Shown: in pieces, positions 62,399 through 64,000 of the stretch
Position numbering within the stretch: the stretch's first letter is position 1
How the letters are laid out: the number at the start of each line of letters is the position of its first letter
Source: an uncultured Alphaproteobacteria bacterium
GTDB taxonomy: Bacteria > Pseudomonadota > Alphaproteobacteria > RF32 > CAG-239
NCBI GenBank assembly: GCA_944391505.1
Contig: CALXTV010000002.1
Location: 62,001 to 126,000, forward strand
DNA length: 64,000 bases
Direction: 5' to 3'
Program-made: the position numbers and the translations under genes
Notes under the pieces: model-generated
Databases searched by the model: none
What the model was told of the DNA's origin: nothing
The model's input: only the letters and a program-made list of their open reading frames with translations

Positions 62399-64000
62399 TT
62401 ATCTGCCGGCTGGCTGATGCGTTAACGGAAGTTTGGAAACATCCTTCTTTTTGCTGACGTTTTTATGATATATTCTTATCTGGTGCCGCGTCAATTTTTT
62501 TTCGCGTTTTGCAACCTCATTTTCGGCGGCTTCGTAATCCTGCCAGTAATCCCGCTCGTAATTGTCGCGGTAGATGTTGCGGTTCATGTCGGCACGAAAG
62601 CGGCGCGCTTTGCCGTAACCGTCCCAATCGCTTTTGTCTTTGCGCGGTTCATATTTTTGTACGTCAATAAAGTTCGGATAAGTTTCGTCCTTGCCGGAAA
62701 TGTCGACCTTATCGTGCAACGGCGAATATTTATACGAAATGCTCCGCCGGTAGCGTTTTGAAATCTCGTATATGCTTTTCAGGTCATAATTGCCGCGGGC
62801 GGCAATGGCGATATTATCCTTGTCTTTGAAGTCAAATTCTTTTTCAATATCAAAAATTTTGTGCGGGCGAACCATATAGCAGCTTTTTATGAGATCATGA
62901 CAGACTTTATAGGTTCCGTCTTCCCCGTCGGGCGGAACGCGCAGCGCACGATAGCCGTCTTCCAGCCAGCGGACTTTTTCAAGCACCATCATATTGTATT
63001 CATGATTGGCCTGCTTGTTGATTTTCTGAATACCTTTTTTGAGCAGAGAAATCCGGTATTCGTCGCGCTGGATTTCCTGTGCGGACATCTGACTGCGATC
63101 GGCTTTCAGCCTTTCTTCCAGCGCCCGTTGTTCTTCATACAGCAAATGCGTCTGGAGATCGGCCCGGTAAAAGGTATTGATTTTTATCTGGGCTTCGGCT
63201 TTAAACTTTTGCCCGTTTTCGGCCGAGAGATGAAAATATAATTTTTCATCATAATAGTTTTTGCCGTTTTTCTTGAGCTGGGCGCTGTTTTTCATATCGT
63301 TGTCATAAAACAGGCTGCGCGTTTCGGCAGGATTGACGCCGAGGTTCGGCGCGCGGGTCAGCGTACGGCGGGTTTTGCTGACGCCGGTATAATATTTGCG
63401 GGTGATGGTCAGGCGCAAAATGTCGCTCACGCGGTCAAGATGTCCGCGCACACCGGCAAGCTCCCGTTGCAGCCGTCCCAAATCGCCGTGGCTGCGAAAG
63501 CTCTCGTTGATTTTGCGAATTTCGGCCATTTGCTCCACACGATAGTCTTCAATCTTCTCAATCGCCCGCCGGGCTTTTTTCATGACCGGAAGAATGACAT
63601 AAACCGGGTTGTTTTCGTCATCGCGGTATTCCAGCCGCATACAGGTAAAAGGCGTAACCTCCTTAAGACTGTAATTGGTAACGACATTTTCGCGGACGGT
63701 GATAATTTTGTTGTTTTTGGCGTCGACATGCGGAATTTTCTGGATATGCATTTCCAGTTCGCCGTTGAGCGGATTCATGCAGGCAATCTGTTCGGGAATG
63801 CCGTAAATTTCGTACAAACCGCGATAAACTTCGCGATAACCTTTCATGCCGTCGCGGTAATAGTTGAGCAAAAAGGCGGTTTCTTCCTGATTGATGCGGC
63901 GATCGGCAAAAGCCTGAAAAATCTCACGGCAGTTTTCCTTGTCGTATTCCCGCTGGATGGCATCAACTTCTTCCGGCGTATATTTGACAATGTCTTTGGC
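62399..64000 (-). CDS. Unknown large charged protein, 5' end beyond window
   Basis: The frame is open from the stop at 62399 to the window edge, giving 533 codons; the true start lies beyond 64000. The visible part begins AKDIVKYTPEEVDAIQREYD. It is rich in Lys, Arg, Glu and Tyr, with helical, coiled-coil-like stretches (residues around RVEQMAEIRKINESFRSHGD) and a basic C-terminus. No membrane helix or catalytic motif is evident. It precedes the Sel1 protein gene by 9 nt. Confidence 0.7.
   Translation of the reverse strand, partial: AKDIVKYTPEEVDAIQREYDKENCREIFQAFADRRINQEETAFLLNYYRDGMKGYREVYRGLYEIYGIPEQIACMNPLNGELEMHIQKIPHVDAKNNKIITVRENVVTNYSLKEVTPFTCMRLEYRDDENNPVYVILPVMKKARRAIEKIEDYRVEQMAEIRKINESFRSHGDLGRLQRELAGVRGHLDRVSDILRLTITRKYYTGVSKTRRTLTRAPNLGVNPAETRSLFYDNDMKNSAQLKKNGKNYYDEKLYFHLSAENGQKFKAEAQIKINTFYRADLQTHLLYEEQRALEERLKADRSQMSAQEIQRDEYRISLLKKGIQKINKQANHEYNMMVLEKVRWLEDGYRALRVPPDGEDGTYKVCHDLIKSCYMVRPHKIFDIEKEFDFKDKDNIAIAARGNYDLKSIYEISKRYRRSISYKYSPLHDKVDISGKDETYPNFIDVQKYEPRKDKSDWDGYGKARRFRADMNRNIYRDNYERDYWQDYEAAENEVAKREKKLTRHQIRIYHKNVSKKKDVSKLPLTHQPAGR

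Overview
The window looks like a chromosomal segment of a flagellated Gram-negative alphaproteobacterium of moderate GC content. The grounds are LpxC, BamD and an RND efflux system (an outer membrane); a FliF-FliG-FliH-FliN-FlbD gene order as in Caulobacter; the alphaproteobacterial proteins FliX, FlaF and a DUF1013 protein; and a DksA lacking most zinc-finger cysteines. A host-associated, Rhodospirillales-like lineage is a guess from gene content and composition. No tRNA, insertion sequence, integrase or CRISPR array was seen. Both ends cut a gene: a mechanosensitive channel at the left and an unknown protein at the right.

Layout: 1-6.5 kb (minus) holds a channel gene, an Asd-like pseudoenzyme (Usg type), recN, bamD, lpxC and RNase P RNA. 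6.8-11.2 kb (plus) holds an unknown gene behind a possible pseudoknot leader, then mraZ-rsmH-ftsL-ftsI with MraZ-box repeats in the promoter. 11.2-14.0 kb is an AT-rich accessory stretch with three related membrane-anchored ankyrin proteins and one unknown gene. 14.0-16.5 kb (minus) is the dksA-maf-rng-yacG operon. 16.5-22 kb has fliX with a prepilin-like gene, envelope proteins, a HAD phosphatase and a broken secreted-protein gene. 22-31.5 kb carries a structured RNA plus a small HTH gene, the DUF1013 gene, rpmE, efp with an inactive-looking inositol monophosphatase homologue, and zapA followed by 6S RNA. 31.6-49 kb (minus) is the flagellar region in two main operons plus flaF. 49-57 kb holds a solute-binding protein, a GST, a lipoprotein and a complete RND tripartite pump. 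57-64 kb holds a glycosyltransferase, thrS, a second RNA plus HTH module, a 59-bp tandem repeat, a Sel1-repeat protein and the truncated unknown gene.

The most interesting signal is a pair of matching modules at 22.1-22.6 kb (plus) and 60.5-61.0 kb (minus). Each has the same promoter layout (TTGCAA, 16 bp, TATAAT), a roughly 170-nt RNA whose long stem is conserved through compensatory base changes, a terminator-like hairpin that competes with the base of that stem, and a small HTH protein with a shared KTGVP motif. I do not recognise this RNA as a known class. It reads as a leader, a riboswitch-like switch, or an RNA-protein pair.

Flagellar control is partly visible. A near-consensus sigma-54 promoter precedes fliK-flgD-flgE, the sigma-54 activator FlbD is encoded in the fliF operon, and its partner FliX lies 22 kb away. 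Weak CtrA-type sites lie upstream of flaF and beside the pilin-fliX pair.
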